From contig NZ_SIHY01000001.1 of NCBI RefSeq assembly GCF_004320535.1, positions 2,170,001-2,234,000 of the forward strand: 64,000 nt of DNA. The letters run 5' to 3'. Source of the stretch: Arthrobacter sp. S41. GTDB lineage: Bacteria > Actinomycetota > Actinomycetes > Actinomycetales > Micrococcaceae. Shown here piece by piece: positions 26,540 through 35,342 of the stretch (positions are counted from its first letter, which is position 1; every line of letters begins with the position of its first letter). Below the pieces are notes generated by a model that was not told the origin of the DNA, searched no databases, and worked only from the letters and a program-made list of their open reading frames with translations. Position numbers and translations under genes: made by a program.

Positions 26540-28303
26540 TTAGAACTCCAGATCCAGATTCTCGTTGATTTCCTCGATGCTAAATACGGCAGGGTCAAAA
26601 TCTTCACCCGGCTGCAGTGCCGCATCTTCGGGAATCACGTCTTGCATCATGGTCAAAGGCGCATCATTTTTTGGCCCTTGAACCATTTCGGACCAGTTCC
26701 CTGGTCCACCGCTGTCTTCCAACGGACCCATTCGGCGCCCGCCGATACACCGAGGCAACTGACCATCATCGGACTTAAGCACGTCCTCCACTTCAATGCC
26801 GATCCGCCAATCATCACCAAAGTCATAGGTGTAGCTTAGGCGGTCTTTAGGCTTTTTGAAGAGCTTGGAGAGTAGTACCGTCGACTCGTCGTGGTCACTT
26901 TCCATATAGGAGTTCTGCGGTCCATAGCTGATCTTATGGTTCTGCCCGTAGAACTGGTGCAGGTGAGAGTCGGACCAGTCGAAGCTGATCTGGATGATGT
27001 CGTGTAGGTCCCCGAGGTTCAAGTCAGCTGGAACCAGCACGCGACGCCAGATCGGTGGTTTTACATCGCGCAGAGAGAGCTTAAGCTGCAGCACTTTCCC
27101 GGTGTACGGTTCAGTCCGCTTTTCTCGCTTAGGCTCTTGCTCATCATCAAGCGAGAATCCAAAGGGATCAACCACCGCTTGGCTTGCAGGTTCTTCTTCC
27201 GGCTCTTCGTTATCCAGATCGGTCAGTGCGAGGCGAACAATTCCCGGAATGTCGTAGGTGCTTCCTTCGCTCACCAAGCCAAGAGCCCGAAGCAGTTCCA
27301 TGCGCTGATGCGCACCGGCCCAAGCAGCTTCCGAGAACATCTCATCACGGGCGACTGCGACCGAATGCGCTTCTGAGTCAATGGCTTCGAGCAGCCAAAG
27401 GTTTGCTAGGCCCCAGGATTCAAGAGATTCCTCGTCTTCTTGTTTCGGCTGTTCCAGAAGCAAATCAAGGATGGCCTTGAGGTAGGTGTAATTGCTTTCG
27501 AAGGCGGTCGCCTCGTCCGGAGCTATGAGGTCGCGCGAGGTTGAGCCCAGTTCCGGCAGCGCAGCCGTTTTGGTGTCCAGTGCCTCGGCGATTTCGAGGG
27601 CAGAAAGCACCACCGCAACAACGTAGTGACGACTTGTTGAGTCTAGGTCCTTCGGGAACAGCCCGCGTACCGCATGAGCGGCTTGAGAAACGTATTCAGG
27701 GCCCGGACCCGCAGCCCAATATTCGTGACCGCTGGTGGTGGCCCAAGTAAGAAGCTCCCGACCCATTTTGGAGACCGACATTTGGGCAATTTCAGCCACT
27801 GCAGCCTCTGCAGTTTCCGGAACATCCAACGGCTTTTTTGCATCTTCATCGTCGAAGGGGTCATCGGCATCGATGGCTGCCAGCAACCACTCGAGGCTGG
27901 CTGGATCTCCAGCCCACAGGTCACTGTCGAGCAAGAAGTCCAAGTAGACGGTCCACGCGGTGAAGACTAGATCGCGCAATTCTCCGGAGTCATCATCCGG
28001 GTCTTCGGCCTCTTCAAATTCGATGGTCGCAGTCAACACGGTGAATAGCTGTGGCGGATCAAAGTCGGTGACGCTGCGAAGTTCAATCGCCTCAGCGTAG
28101 GAGCTCAAAGTTTCGGTCACGACGGCCAGAACCATAGGCGCCAGTTCGTTATCCCCATGTCGCGCTTCAAGCCACCGGGTGAACTGAACGGCCAGCGCAT
28201 CTAATCCGCGCTTAACCTTTGCGCGCTCAATGGAGACGACATCTCCTTGCAGTCGCGCCGGGTGCCCTTGCTTGGGCTTCTGCTTCTTCTTTTTCTTGGC
28301 CAC
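26540..28303 (-). CDS. pRiA4b ORF-3-family protein with long acidic N-terminus
   Basis: A 587-residue soluble protein. The last 190 residues form a pRiA4b ORF-3-like domain: LQLKLSLRDVKPPIWRRVLV, DLHDIIQISFDWSDSHLHQF, LSYTYDFGDDWRIGIEVEDV and CIGGRRMGPLEDSGG, first described on Agrobacterium Ri plasmids; function unknown. Before it is a 390-residue acidic region with a Lys-rich start, whose FTAW-x-x-YL-x-F-...-LW-x-G segment (about 114-133) matches the unknown protein at 10462-11571. The two appear to be paralogues, this one having the extra domain. No operon partner is evident. Confidence 0.8.
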   Translation of the reverse strand: MAKKKKKQKPKQGHPARLQGDVVSIERAKVKRGLDALAVQFTRWLEARHGDNELAPMVLAVVTETLSSYAEAIELRSVTDFDPPQLFTVLTATIEFEEAEDPDDDSGELRDLVFTAWTVYLDFLLDSDLWAGDPASLEWLLAAIDADDPFDDEDAKKPLDVPETAEAAVAEIAQMSVSKMGRELLTWATTSGHEYWAAGPGPEYVSQAAHAVRGLFPKDLDSTSRHYVVAVVLSALEIAEALDTKTAALPELGSTSRDLIAPDEATAFESNYTYLKAILDLLLEQPKQEDEESLESWGLANLWLLEAIDSEAHSVAVARDEMFSEAAWAGAHQRMELLRALGLVSEGSTYDIPGIVRLALTDLDNEEPEEEPASQAVVDPFGFSLDDEQEPKREKRTEPYTGKVLQLKLSLRDVKPPIWRRVLVPADLNLGDLHDIIQISFDWSDSHLHQFYGQNHKISYGPQNSYMESDHDESTVLLSKLFKKPKDRLSYTYDFGDDWRIGIEVEDVLKSDDGQLPRCIGGRRMGPLEDSGGPGNWSEMVQGPKNDAPLTMMQDVIPEDAALQPGEDFDPAVFSIEEINENLDLEF

Positions 28304-28512
28304 TGAGCTGTTATCCCATCGTTGCTTTGCTTAGTTTCAAGGCTACGTTCCATTCCTAGCAGATAGCCAACATTTGAGCTGCCCGGGACTTCAGGCGTGC
28401 CATATCCAAGCCACAAAATTAGAAAGGAACGATAAAGGTCTGAGTCCAGACGACTTTGATATCTATGACATTTAACCGCCACGCTCAGCCGGGCCGTTGG
28501 TAGGGTGAAATC

Positions 28513-29211
28513 ATGATTGATACCGCACTGTTGCATTCAGATCTGTCCCGCCTGGGTCGCGAAACCGCGATGATGTCCGCCACGGTGCAGACCTTGTCCG
28601 CTGATGAGCTAGCCGCCGCATCCCTTTGCGAAGGGTGGAGTCGAGCACAGGTCATTGCGCACCTCACCTCCAATGGTCGCACGTTGGTTAAGCTCATAGA
28701 TTGGGTCACCAGCGGAGAACCGCAGCAGCTTTACGCTTCTCAGGAAGCCCGCAATTCGGAGATTGACCAGTTGTCCGCGTTGCCACGCGAAGAACTGTTG
28801 GCTGCCTTTGATGAGTCCGCTACCTATTTTGCCCAGCAGTCCGAACGCCTTAGCGGCGAGCTAGCTGCCCAAGAAGTGGACCTGCACGGCAAGATCATCC
28901 CTGCAACCTCGCTGGTTGCCCTGCGGATTTCTGAAATCGTCATCCACCACCATGATCTTGATACCGCTTGGACCATCGAGGAAGCCGATCCGGACTCCCA
29001 AGAAAACGCGGTGGAAGCCGCCGTGCGCACCATGCGCGTTAAGAATGCTCCGGGTATGACACTGCTTAGCGAAGAAGGTGATCAATGGGTGATCGGTGAT
29101 GGCTCGTTGACCGTGCGTGCCGACCGTGCAGCCTTAGTTCAATGGTTGGCCCGTGGTAACGCCCGGGATATTGAGGCCGACGGACCGATCCCACAACTGC
29201 CTACTTGGTAG
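28513..29211 (+). CDS. Maleylpyruvate isomerase family, mycothiol-dependent enzyme
   Basis: A 232-residue protein with the DinB-like four-helix fold of the MDMPI family: CEGWSRAQVIAHLTSNGRTLVKL near the N-terminus, ISEIVIHHHDLDTAW with the metal-binding H-x-x-x-D arrangement, and a C-terminal MDMPI_C-like domain (DQWVIGDGSLTVRADRAALVQWLARG). Members use mycothiol, the actinobacterial thiol, in place of glutathione, for detoxification or gentisate breakdown. No gentisate genes are near, so the substrate is unknown. The next gene starts 37 bases later on the same strand. Confidence 0.83.
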   Translation: MIDTALLHSDLSRLGRETAMMSATVQTLSADELAAASLCEGWSRAQVIAHLTSNGRTLVKLIDWVTSGEPQQLYASQEARNSEIDQLSALPREELLAAFDESATYFAQQSERLSGELAAQEVDLHGKIIPATSLVALRISEIVIHHHDLDTAWTIEEADPDSQENAVEAAVRTMRVKNAPGMTLLSEEGDQWVIGDGSLTVRADRAALVQWLARGNARDIEADGPIPQLPTW

Positions 29212-29248
29212 AAATTTCGGTCATCAATCTAGGAAGAAAGAACCAGCA

Positions 29249-30316
29249 GTGATCCCCGTTATTGTGCTCACCGGATACCTCGGCGCGGGAAAGACCAGTC
29301 TGCTCAACGGATTACTCACCCGGCCCGGTACCCGCGTTGGCGTGATCATCAACGATATCGGCAAGATCAACGTTGATACCGGGCTCATTACTGGACAGAT
29401 TGATGCCACCGAATCAATCGCCGGTGGCTGCGTCTGTTGCTTGCCCGACAGCGGCGGCCTTGATGAGTTACTAGAAAAGTTGGCTGCGCCAAAGCTTCGG
29501 TTGGATGCGATCATCGTAGAGGCCAGCGGCGCCGCAGACCCTATAAACGTGGACCGCTTATTGCGTTACGGCAATGTTCCCGGGGTACGCCCCGGAGGCA
29601 TTATTGATGTCATTGATGCGGTGCAGCACGAACATACGGTGGACACCGCAGCTATGGCTCCTGCCCGCTTCACTGCTGCCAGCCTCGTGGTCGTCAACAA
29701 GCTGGACATGATCGCTGAAGATGCTCGCGAGGAGACCTTAAAGCGGATCAGCAATAGGGTCCGGGATGCCAACCCGCAGGTAACCATCGTTCCGGCCAGT
29801 CATGCGGCGATTGATCCCGAACTAGTCTTTGACATTGCACGTTCCGAGGATCCGGTGGACGAACTTCCCTTAGCTGCCGCCTCGCGAGCTGAACATCACC
29901 ACGCCCATGCTCCGCATGCCCACGCAGTCACCGTGCCTTGCGGTGAAGCCACAGATCCGGGCGCGGTGCTAGACCTATTGGAGCATCCGCCGGAGGCAGC
30001 TTATCGCCTCAAGGGTCATGTGAAGATCCGAACCGACACTGGAACCCAGCGCTACCTGATCAATATGGTCGGCTGGCAGCCACATCTACAGTTGGCCACG
30101 CCAGGCTCTGACCCTGCCGATGATGCGCTCGTGGCAGTCGGTGTGGACTTGGACGAACAAGAGGTGGGTGAAGTTTTACGTGCTGCGTTGCAGGCGGCCA
30201 TGTCCGAACCAACCCCGCAAGATCTCACGCGCCTAGCACGTCGCTTGATACTGAGTTCACGGATTGCAGACACTGATAACGAACAGTCCGACGATGACGA
30301 TTCTGTAAGTAGCTGA
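29249..30316 (+). CDS. CobW/ZNG1-type GTPase, zinc metallochaperone family
   Basis: Predicted GTP-dependent metal (usually zinc) chaperone. Starting at the GTG at 29249 (VIPVIVLTGYLGAGKT), the 355 residues show Walker A GYLGAGKT (9-16), the metal-binding GGCVCC (CxCC, 61-64), VVNKLD for guanine and a His-rich stretch (HHHAHAPHAHAV, about 216-228) that could bind metal, then the CobW C-terminal domain. An ATG-like start at 29153 is unlikely because it overlaps the previous gene out of place. AGGAAG lies about 13 bases upstream of the GTG. Target protein unknown. Confidence 0.85.
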   Translation: MIPVIVLTGYLGAGKTSLLNGLLTRPGTRVGVIINDIGKINVDTGLITGQIDATESIAGGCVCCLPDSGGLDELLEKLAAPKLRLDAIIVEASGAADPINVDRLLRYGNVPGVRPGGIIDVIDAVQHEHTVDTAAMAPARFTAASLVVVNKLDMIAEDAREETLKRISNRVRDANPQVTIVPASHAAIDPELVFDIARSEDPVDELPLAAASRAEHHHAHAPHAHAVTVPCGEATDPGAVLDLLEHPPEAAYRLKGHVKIRTDTGTQRYLINMVGWQPHLQLATPGSDPADDALVAVGVDLDEQEVGEVLRAALQAAMSEPTPQDLTRLARRLILSSRIADTDNEQSDDDDSVSS

Positions 30317-30437
30317 GAAGCGATTTGTAAGTAATGCCCATCCGGACAATTTCAGAATCCGCGTGTTTATTGGGATCCAAGCGGGTTGGTTGTAATTGTT
30401 GGTTGAGGCTCGTGTAATTGTTGGTAGTTAAAATCCA

Positions 30438-30472
30438 GGCCGGCACCTGCCCAATATGGATAGGTGCCGGCC
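30438..30472. terminator. Bidirectional terminator between cobW-like gene and allE
   Basis: 11-bp GC-rich stem (GGCCGGCACCT / AGGTGCCGGCC) with a 13-base loop, between convergent genes. A 13-base direct repeat (TGTAATTGTTGGT at 30391 and 30413) precedes it. Confidence 0.8.
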
Positions 30473-30496
30473 AGTGAATTCGGTCGGTAGATCCGC

Positions 30497-31333
30497 TTAC
30501 AACGCGATCTGACGGTTCTGATCTTTGTAGAGCAGGTAACGGAAGTTATCTGGTCCGCCCGCATAACAAGCCTGTGGGCAGAAGGCACGTAGAGACATAT
30601 AGTCTCCGGCTTCAACCTCAACCCAGTCACCGTTCAGGCGATAAACGCCCTTACCCTCCAGTACGTACAGGCCGTGCTCCATCACATGAGTTTCCGCGAA
30701 CGGGATAGAGGCACCGGGTTCAAAGGTCACGATGTTCACGCCAAAGTCGAAGGCCACATCGTTAGGATCCAGCATGCGAGTGGTGCGCCATTTGCCGTCG
30801 GTACCCGGCATTTCGCCGGGTTCAACGTCGCGTTCGTTGCCAACTACCGCAGCTGGGGCATCCACGCCGGCCAATGGTTCATAACGCTTGCGCAGCCAGT
30901 GGAAGCTGGTGAGTTCTGCGCCATCGTTCCGTGCGGACCAGGTGCTACCAGCTGGCAGGTAGGCGTAACCGCCGTCTACCAACACGTGTTCCGTGCCCTC
31001 AATAACCAAGGTCAGCGCACCGGTGAGCACAAAGATGAACCCCTGGACCTCGGCCTGAGGTTCTGGCTTGCTGGCACCACCGCCGGGAGAGACCTCCACA
31101 ATGGACTGAGCGAACGTCGTCGCTCCGCCAGCCACCGGACGGTTTAATACCCAAGCGCGAGTATTGGTCCACTCGGGGAAAACGCTAGTGACGATGTCGC
31201 GCAGCACGCCCTTGGGGATAACAGTGTAGGCCTCGGTAACAATGGCGCGGTCGGTGAGCAGATCGCTTTGTGGCGGGTGACCGCCGAAGTTCGCGAAATA
31301 GGACGATGAGTTCTGAACAGCTGGAACAGTCAT
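30497..31333 (-). CDS. allE: (S)-ureidoglycine aminohydrolase
   Basis: Converts (S)-ureidoglycine, an allantoate product, to ureidoglycolate and ammonia. The 278-residue bicupin starts with SYFANFGGHPPQSDLLTDRAIVTEAYTVIPKG and holds two cupin halves: VQGFIFVLTGALTLVIEG, HVLVDGGYAYLPAGS in the first and ASIPFAETHVMEHGLYVLEGKGVYRLNGDWVEVEAGDYM with the metal-binding His residues in the second. The length is normal. It is the last gene of an operon with the aldolase-like gene and malate synthase, which would use the glyoxylate made from ureidoglycolate. Confidence 0.88.
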   Translation of the reverse strand: MTVPAVQNSSSYFANFGGHPPQSDLLTDRAIVTEAYTVIPKGVLRDIVTSVFPEWTNTRAWVLNRPVAGGATTFAQSIVEVSPGGGASKPEPQAEVQGFIFVLTGALTLVIEGTEHVLVDGGYAYLPAGSTWSARNDGAELTSFHWLRKRYEPLAGVDAPAAVVGNERDVEPGEMPGTDGKWRTTRMLDPNDVAFDFGVNIVTFEPGASIPFAETHVMEHGLYVLEGKGVYRLNGDWVEVEAGDYMSLRAFCPQACYAGGPDNFRYLLYKDQNRQIAL

Positions 31334-31343
31334 GATGTGATCC

Positions 31344-32597
31344 TTAGGCGTGAGTGCGATTCAGCGCGATCGCTTCGAGTTCGGGCAGGGAAATCTGGGC
31401 CAGCTCAGAAACTTCCTCGGCGCTCACCGCGCCGCAGGTAACCCCGCGGTGGATGTAGCGGGCCAAGGCGCGAGCGGTGGCAGGTTCATCCATGATGGTG
31501 GAGCTGATCTGGTGAACATAGTTGCGCAGCCGGGTGCCGGCCGCTTGCAACCCTTCGCGGAAGAACGCAAAGGTGGCAAGATAGCGGGTAGGTAATTGGT
31601 TTTCGTGCAGGTCCCAACCCTGATAAATACCGCGGGCCAGGTGACGGGAAACCAATCGCGCGTGTAGCGCCCAGGCTTCGGCCATATTTTCTGGGTCCCC
31701 GGCCGGGATGATGTTGGTTGAGCCGTCGGAAAGCTCTACCCCGGTGCCAGCTACGGCCACCTGCATCACGTCCTTGGCGAAGTCAGCCACCGGGTGTTCC
31801 ATGGACTGGTAACCGGCGGCCACACCCATGGAAGCCGAGTAGTCGTAAGTTCCGTAGTGCAGTGAGGAGACTCGACCTTGACCGGCGTGGATCAGCTGAG
31901 CCACCGGGTGGGTTCCGTCAGCGGCGATGATCACCTGTGGGGTTTCCACCTGGACTTCAAAGCGGATCCGGCCCGTTTCAAGGCCGTGGGTCTGCTCTAG
32001 CTTTTGTGCCAGCAACACCATGGCGTTGACCTGGTCTACGGTAGTGACCTTGGGAAGAGTCAGACGTAGTCCGGCAGGTAGCTCCGCGTGGGAAAGCAGC
32101 TGCGTAATGAATAGACCCAGGGTGCGAATGCCGCGTGCTCGGGTGGACGCTTCGAAACATTTAAAGCGGATGCCAATGAAGGATGGAGCCTTGCCGGCGG
32201 CCACGGCCGCAGCGAGTCGGTCGGCTGCGGCCAGTACGTCCGCGTCCTCCTGAGCATCACTGCGATTGCCGTAGCCGTCTTCAAAGTCAATGCGCAAATC
32301 TTCGATGGGTTCGCTGGCCAGCTTTTGTGCCACCAATTGAGCCAGCCGCTGTGGTTCAGCCAGGTTCAGCTTCGCCGCTAGGTCAGCCAATCCGGCTTCA
32401 CTGCCAGCAGCTTTCAGAGCGTTAGCTCCCCAAGCAACCGGCAGTTCAGCAGTGTATATATCTCCGGGGACATATACAGTGTGGACCGGTTGGCGGGCCC
32501 CGGAATCACCCGGGTAGGCATGTTCCAGTAGCTGATCGGTGGCGGCCAATTGCGTTTCTACGCTGGCCAGCGTGGACTCATCGAAGGGGTTGATCAT
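31344..32597 (-). CDS. DUF6986 / CitE-like aldolase family protein
   Basis: A 417-residue probable TIM-barrel lyase related to the HpcH/HpaI-CitE group. Motifs: DLRIDFEDGYGNRSDAQEDADV (metal-binding acidic strand), FIGIRFKCFEASTRARGIRTL, RIRFEVQVETPQVI (VETP-like substrate strand) and SSLHYGTYDYSASMGV. It overlaps malate synthase by 4 bases and lies 10 bases before allE. Family members are often found next to malate synthase in actinobacteria; the exact reaction is unknown, but a glyoxylate or C-C lyase step fits the setting. Confidence 0.72.
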   Translation of the reverse strand: MINPFDESTLASVETQLAATDQLLEHAYPGDSGARQPVHTVYVPGDIYTAELPVAWGANALKAAGSEAGLADLAAKLNLAEPQRLAQLVAQKLASEPIEDLRIDFEDGYGNRSDAQEDADVLAAADRLAAAVAAGKAPSFIGIRFKCFEASTRARGIRTLGLFITQLLSHAELPAGLRLTLPKVTTVDQVNAMVLLAQKLEQTHGLETGRIRFEVQVETPQVIIAADGTHPVAQLIHAGQGRVSSLHYGTYDYSASMGVAAGYQSMEHPVADFAKDVMQVAVAGTGVELSDGSTNIIPAGDPENMAEAWALHARLVSRHLARGIYQGWDLHENQLPTRYLATFAFFREGLQAAGTRLRNYVHQISSTIMDEPATARALARYIHRGVTCGAVSAEEVSELAQISLPELEAIALNRTHA

Positions 32598-34225
32598 GAC
32601 TTGCTCACGTACTCCTTTTCCAACAGTTCATAGGCACCGGTGGTGAGGAAGTCTGCGAAGTCCTCATCCTTGCCGCTGGTCAACGTTGCGATCAACCCGG
32701 CGGCCGGCTCGTAGTAGGTCTTGAAGTGCTCTTCATTATTAACTTCACCGCGCAGGCGTTCTACTTCTTCGCTCAGAATGGTTGATACCAATTGCGCGGT
32801 GATGGTGTTGCCGGTGTCAGTGGCTACCACTTCGTTGCGGATCTGCTGCCAGATCTGTGAACGCGAGATTTCAGCGGTAGCGGCATCTTCCATCAGGTTA
32901 TGGATGGCCACCGCACCGTTACCCGAAAGCCAGACGGCCACGTAGTTCACGGCCACGTAGAGGTTGGCGCGCACGCCGGCTTCAGTGACGCCACCTGGGG
33001 CACTAGCGATGTCCAGCAGCTGAGCGGCGGTAACTTCTACCTCTGGGCGCTGGCGGTCGATCTGGTTTGGCTTATCCCCTAGCTTGGCGTCGAAGATTTC
33101 CTTGCAGATATCCACCAGGTCAGGGTGGGCAACCCAGGAGCCGTCAAAGCCGTCGTTCACTTCGCGGGACTTGTCATCGCGGACCTTCTCGAAAGCTGCG
33201 GCGGTGACTTCTGGTTCGCGACGGTTCGGGATGAATGCTGCCATGCCACCCATGGCGAAGGCACCACGCTTATGGCAGGTCTTGACCAATAGTTCGGTGT
33301 AGGCGCGCATCATGGGTGCGGTCATCGAAACGGCCGAACGGTCCGGCATGATGAACGCTTCGCCGGCCTCGCGGAAGGTCTTGATGATGGAAAATAGGTA
33401 ATCCCAACGACCAGCGTTCAGACCCGAAGCGTGCTCACGCAGTTCGTAGAGGAATTCCTCCATCTGGAAAGCGGCTGGAATGGTTTCGATGAGCATCGTG
33501 GCGCGCACGGTGCCGTGGGCGATACCCAGTTCCGCCTGAGCGAAGGTGAAGATCTCATTCCACAGGCGCGCCTCGAGGTAGTGCTCCATCTTTGGCAGGT
33601 AGTAGAACGGTCCCTGCCCGGATTCAGCCAGGACCTTGGCGTTGTGGAAGAAATGCAGCCCGAAGTCCACCAGCGCACCGACGGCTGGTTCGCCGTTGAT
33701 CAGCACATTGTTTTCTGGCAGGTGCCAGCCGCGTGGGCGAACTACTACAACGGCGCGTGGTGCGTCGGTGCGCAGTGCATAGGACTTACCGGACTTGGCA
33801 TCGGTGAAGGCTAGGGTGCCGCGGGCGGCCGCCGAAAGGTTGGAGATGGCGTCAACCACGTTGAACCAGCTCGGGGTCGAGGCGTCTTCAAGGTCGGCAA
33901 GCCAGACCTTGGCGCCGGAGTTCAAAGCGTTGATGGCCATCTTGGCTGGGGACGCTGGGCCGGTGATTTCTACGCGGCGGTCACGCAATGCTTCAGGGGC
34001 TTCAGCGACCTTCCAGTCGCCGGTGCGCACCGACTCGGTCTGTGGATCGAAGTCGATGGCTCGTGCGTCGGAGAATTCCTGGCGGCGTACCGAACGGGCG
34101 GCCAGTAGTTCGTTGCGGGTTCCGGCGAACTTCTCATGCAATTTCTGGATGAACGCTAGGGCATCATCGGAGAGGATCTGCCCGGCATCTGCTACGTCGG
34201 GGATGCTGGTGATTGAAATACTCAT
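32594..34225 (-). CDS. aceB: Malate synthase A
   Basis: Condenses glyoxylate and acetyl-CoA to malate. The 543 residues are the A-type length (about 530-545) and show VEITGPASPAKMAINALNSGAKVWLADLEDAST, RPRGWHLPENNVLING, FYYLPKMEHYLEARLWNEIF and ATMLIETIPAAFQMEEFLYELREH, all standard for MSA. I chose the ATG at 34225 (MSISITSIPD), with AAGGA upstream; longer forms would extend into the promoter. No isocitrate lyase is here, so glyoxylate is probably fed by ureide (purine) breakdown. Confidence 0.93.
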   Translation of the reverse strand: MSISITSIPDVADAGQILSDDALAFIQKLHEKFAGTRNELLAARSVRRQEFSDARAIDFDPQTESVRTGDWKVAEAPEALRDRRVEITGPASPAKMAINALNSGAKVWLADLEDASTPSWFNVVDAISNLSAAARGTLAFTDAKSGKSYALRTDAPRAVVVVRPRGWHLPENNVLINGEPAVGALVDFGLHFFHNAKVLAESGQGPFYYLPKMEHYLEARLWNEIFTFAQAELGIAHGTVRATMLIETIPAAFQMEEFLYELREHASGLNAGRWDYLFSIIKTFREAGEAFIMPDRSAVSMTAPMMRAYTELLVKTCHKRGAFAMGGMAAFIPNRREPEVTAAAFEKVRDDKSREVNDGFDGSWVAHPDLVDICKEIFDAKLGDKPNQIDRQRPEVEVTAAQLLDIASAPGGVTEAGVRANLYVAVNYVAVWLSGNGAVAIHNLMEDAATAEISRSQIWQQIRNEVVATDTGNTITAQLVSTILSEEVERLRGEVNNEEHFKTYYEPAAGLIATLTSGKDEDFADFLTTGAYELLEKEYVSKS

Positions 34226-34568
34226 GAGTTGTTCCTTAACCTCTTGTGCTCTGTAGTACTGCTCTGTTCCATGCGCGGGTGCTTTGACGTGCACCTTGAT
34301 TTTCCACTGCAACCTGTTGCGCCGGTGGGTGTTCGGCGCTCCATCAACGATCACAGCTCTTCAAAAGATTTCCGTATAGTGGATACTATTATCCTCAAAA
34401 TGAAAAGGCAAGAGGGTTTTGTGGTCTTCGGCACGGATTTTTGACGGCGAAATATCGGATCGTGGAAGAAAAGCGAGTTTCTAGGCTATTGTTGGGACGA
34501 GGATTTCGCATCGTAGAACTTACGGACCACAATCTTCCAAAATCAGTGCCTTAACCAAAGGAGTAAAA
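34226..34568. other. Divergent promoter region aceB / iclR
   Basis: 343 bases with no gene. It should hold both promoters. An inverted repeat ATAGT-GGAT-ACTAT (34376-34389) is the only symmetrical site I can point to, and is listed separately. Confidence 0.65.
34376..34389. promoter_or_regulatory. Candidate IclR-family operator
   Basis: ATAGT and ACTAT form 5-base arms around GGAT. It lies about 150 bases upstream of aceB and about 180 upstream of iclR. IclR-family operators are diverse, so the assignment is weak. Confidence 0.35.
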
Positions 34569-35342
34569 ATGACGCAGGCTTCCAGCAAGTCCACCACCGG
34601 CGGAGTGCAGTCCGTTGAACGCGCATTTGAACTTCTTGAGGTCATCGCCCGCGCTGGTGGAGAAGCGGCACTAAGTGAACTCGCCGCTGACACTCCCCTA
34701 CCGTTGCCTACCATTCACCGGTTATTGCGCACTTTGGTCGGTGTTGGATACGTTCGCCAGCTACCTAACCGACGCTACTCATTAGGCCCACGCCTGATCC
34801 GTCTTGGCGAAGTCGCCAACCGACAGCTTGGGGCGCTAGCATCCCCGATGCTTAAGGAATTGGTCGCCAAGCTCGGCGAATCGGCAAATATTGCAGTCCT
34901 GGACGGCGACATGGTCACCTACATCGCCCAGGTGCAATCGGCTCACTCGATGCGCATGATCACCGAAGTTGGACGCCGCGCAATGCTGCACAACTCCGGT
35001 GTGGGAAAGGCAGTGCTCTCGGTACTCGATGACGAACGGGTGCAGCGCCTCGTTTCTCAGGCGGGTATGCCACCGAAGACCGCCAATACCATCACCACTT
35101 TGGGCAAGCTGTTCACCGATGTGGAGGCTACGCGCGAACGCGGCTACGCGATTGACGAAGAAGAGCAAGAGCTCGGTGTGCGTTGTATTGCCGTTCCGGT
35201 GCCTGGAGCCCCAACTCCCATGGCCATTTCGGTCTCCGGACCGGTTACTCGCGTCGACGAAGCCTTTATGCAGACCGCAATACCCGTACTGCAGGCCGCT
35301 GCCAAGGAACTTGGTGTGCAGCTGGTTGCTGCCGCCGACTAG
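34569..35342 (+). CDS. IclR-family regulator, probable ureide/glyoxylate repressor
   Basis: 257 residues in the normal IclR layout: N-terminal HTH (QSVERAFELLEVIARAGGEAALSELAADTPLPLPTIHRLLRTLVGVGYVRQ) and a C-terminal effector domain (MITEVGRRAMLHNSGVGKAVLS, GYAIDEEEQELGVRCIAVPV). AAGGAG precedes the ATG. It is divergent from the aceB operon, and resembles AllR, whose effectors are glyoxylate or allantoin; that link is inferred from position. It overlaps the next convergent gene by 4 bases. Confidence 0.86.
   Translation: MTQASSKSTTGGVQSVERAFELLEVIARAGGEAALSELAADTPLPLPTIHRLLRTLVGVGYVRQLPNRRYSLGPRLIRLGEVANRQLGALASPMLKELVAKLGESANIAVLDGDMVTYIAQVQSAHSMRMITEVGRRAMLHNSGVGKAVLSVLDDERVQRLVSQAGMPPKTANTITTLGKLFTDVEATRERGYAIDEEEQELGVRCIAVPVPGAPTPMAISVSGPVTRVDEAFMQTAIPVLQAAAKELGVQLVAAAD

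Noticed and set aside
29153-29248. Longer start of the CobW gene
   Set aside because: It would overlap the previous gene by 59 bases and add residues unlike the family; the GTG at 29249 fits the family start.
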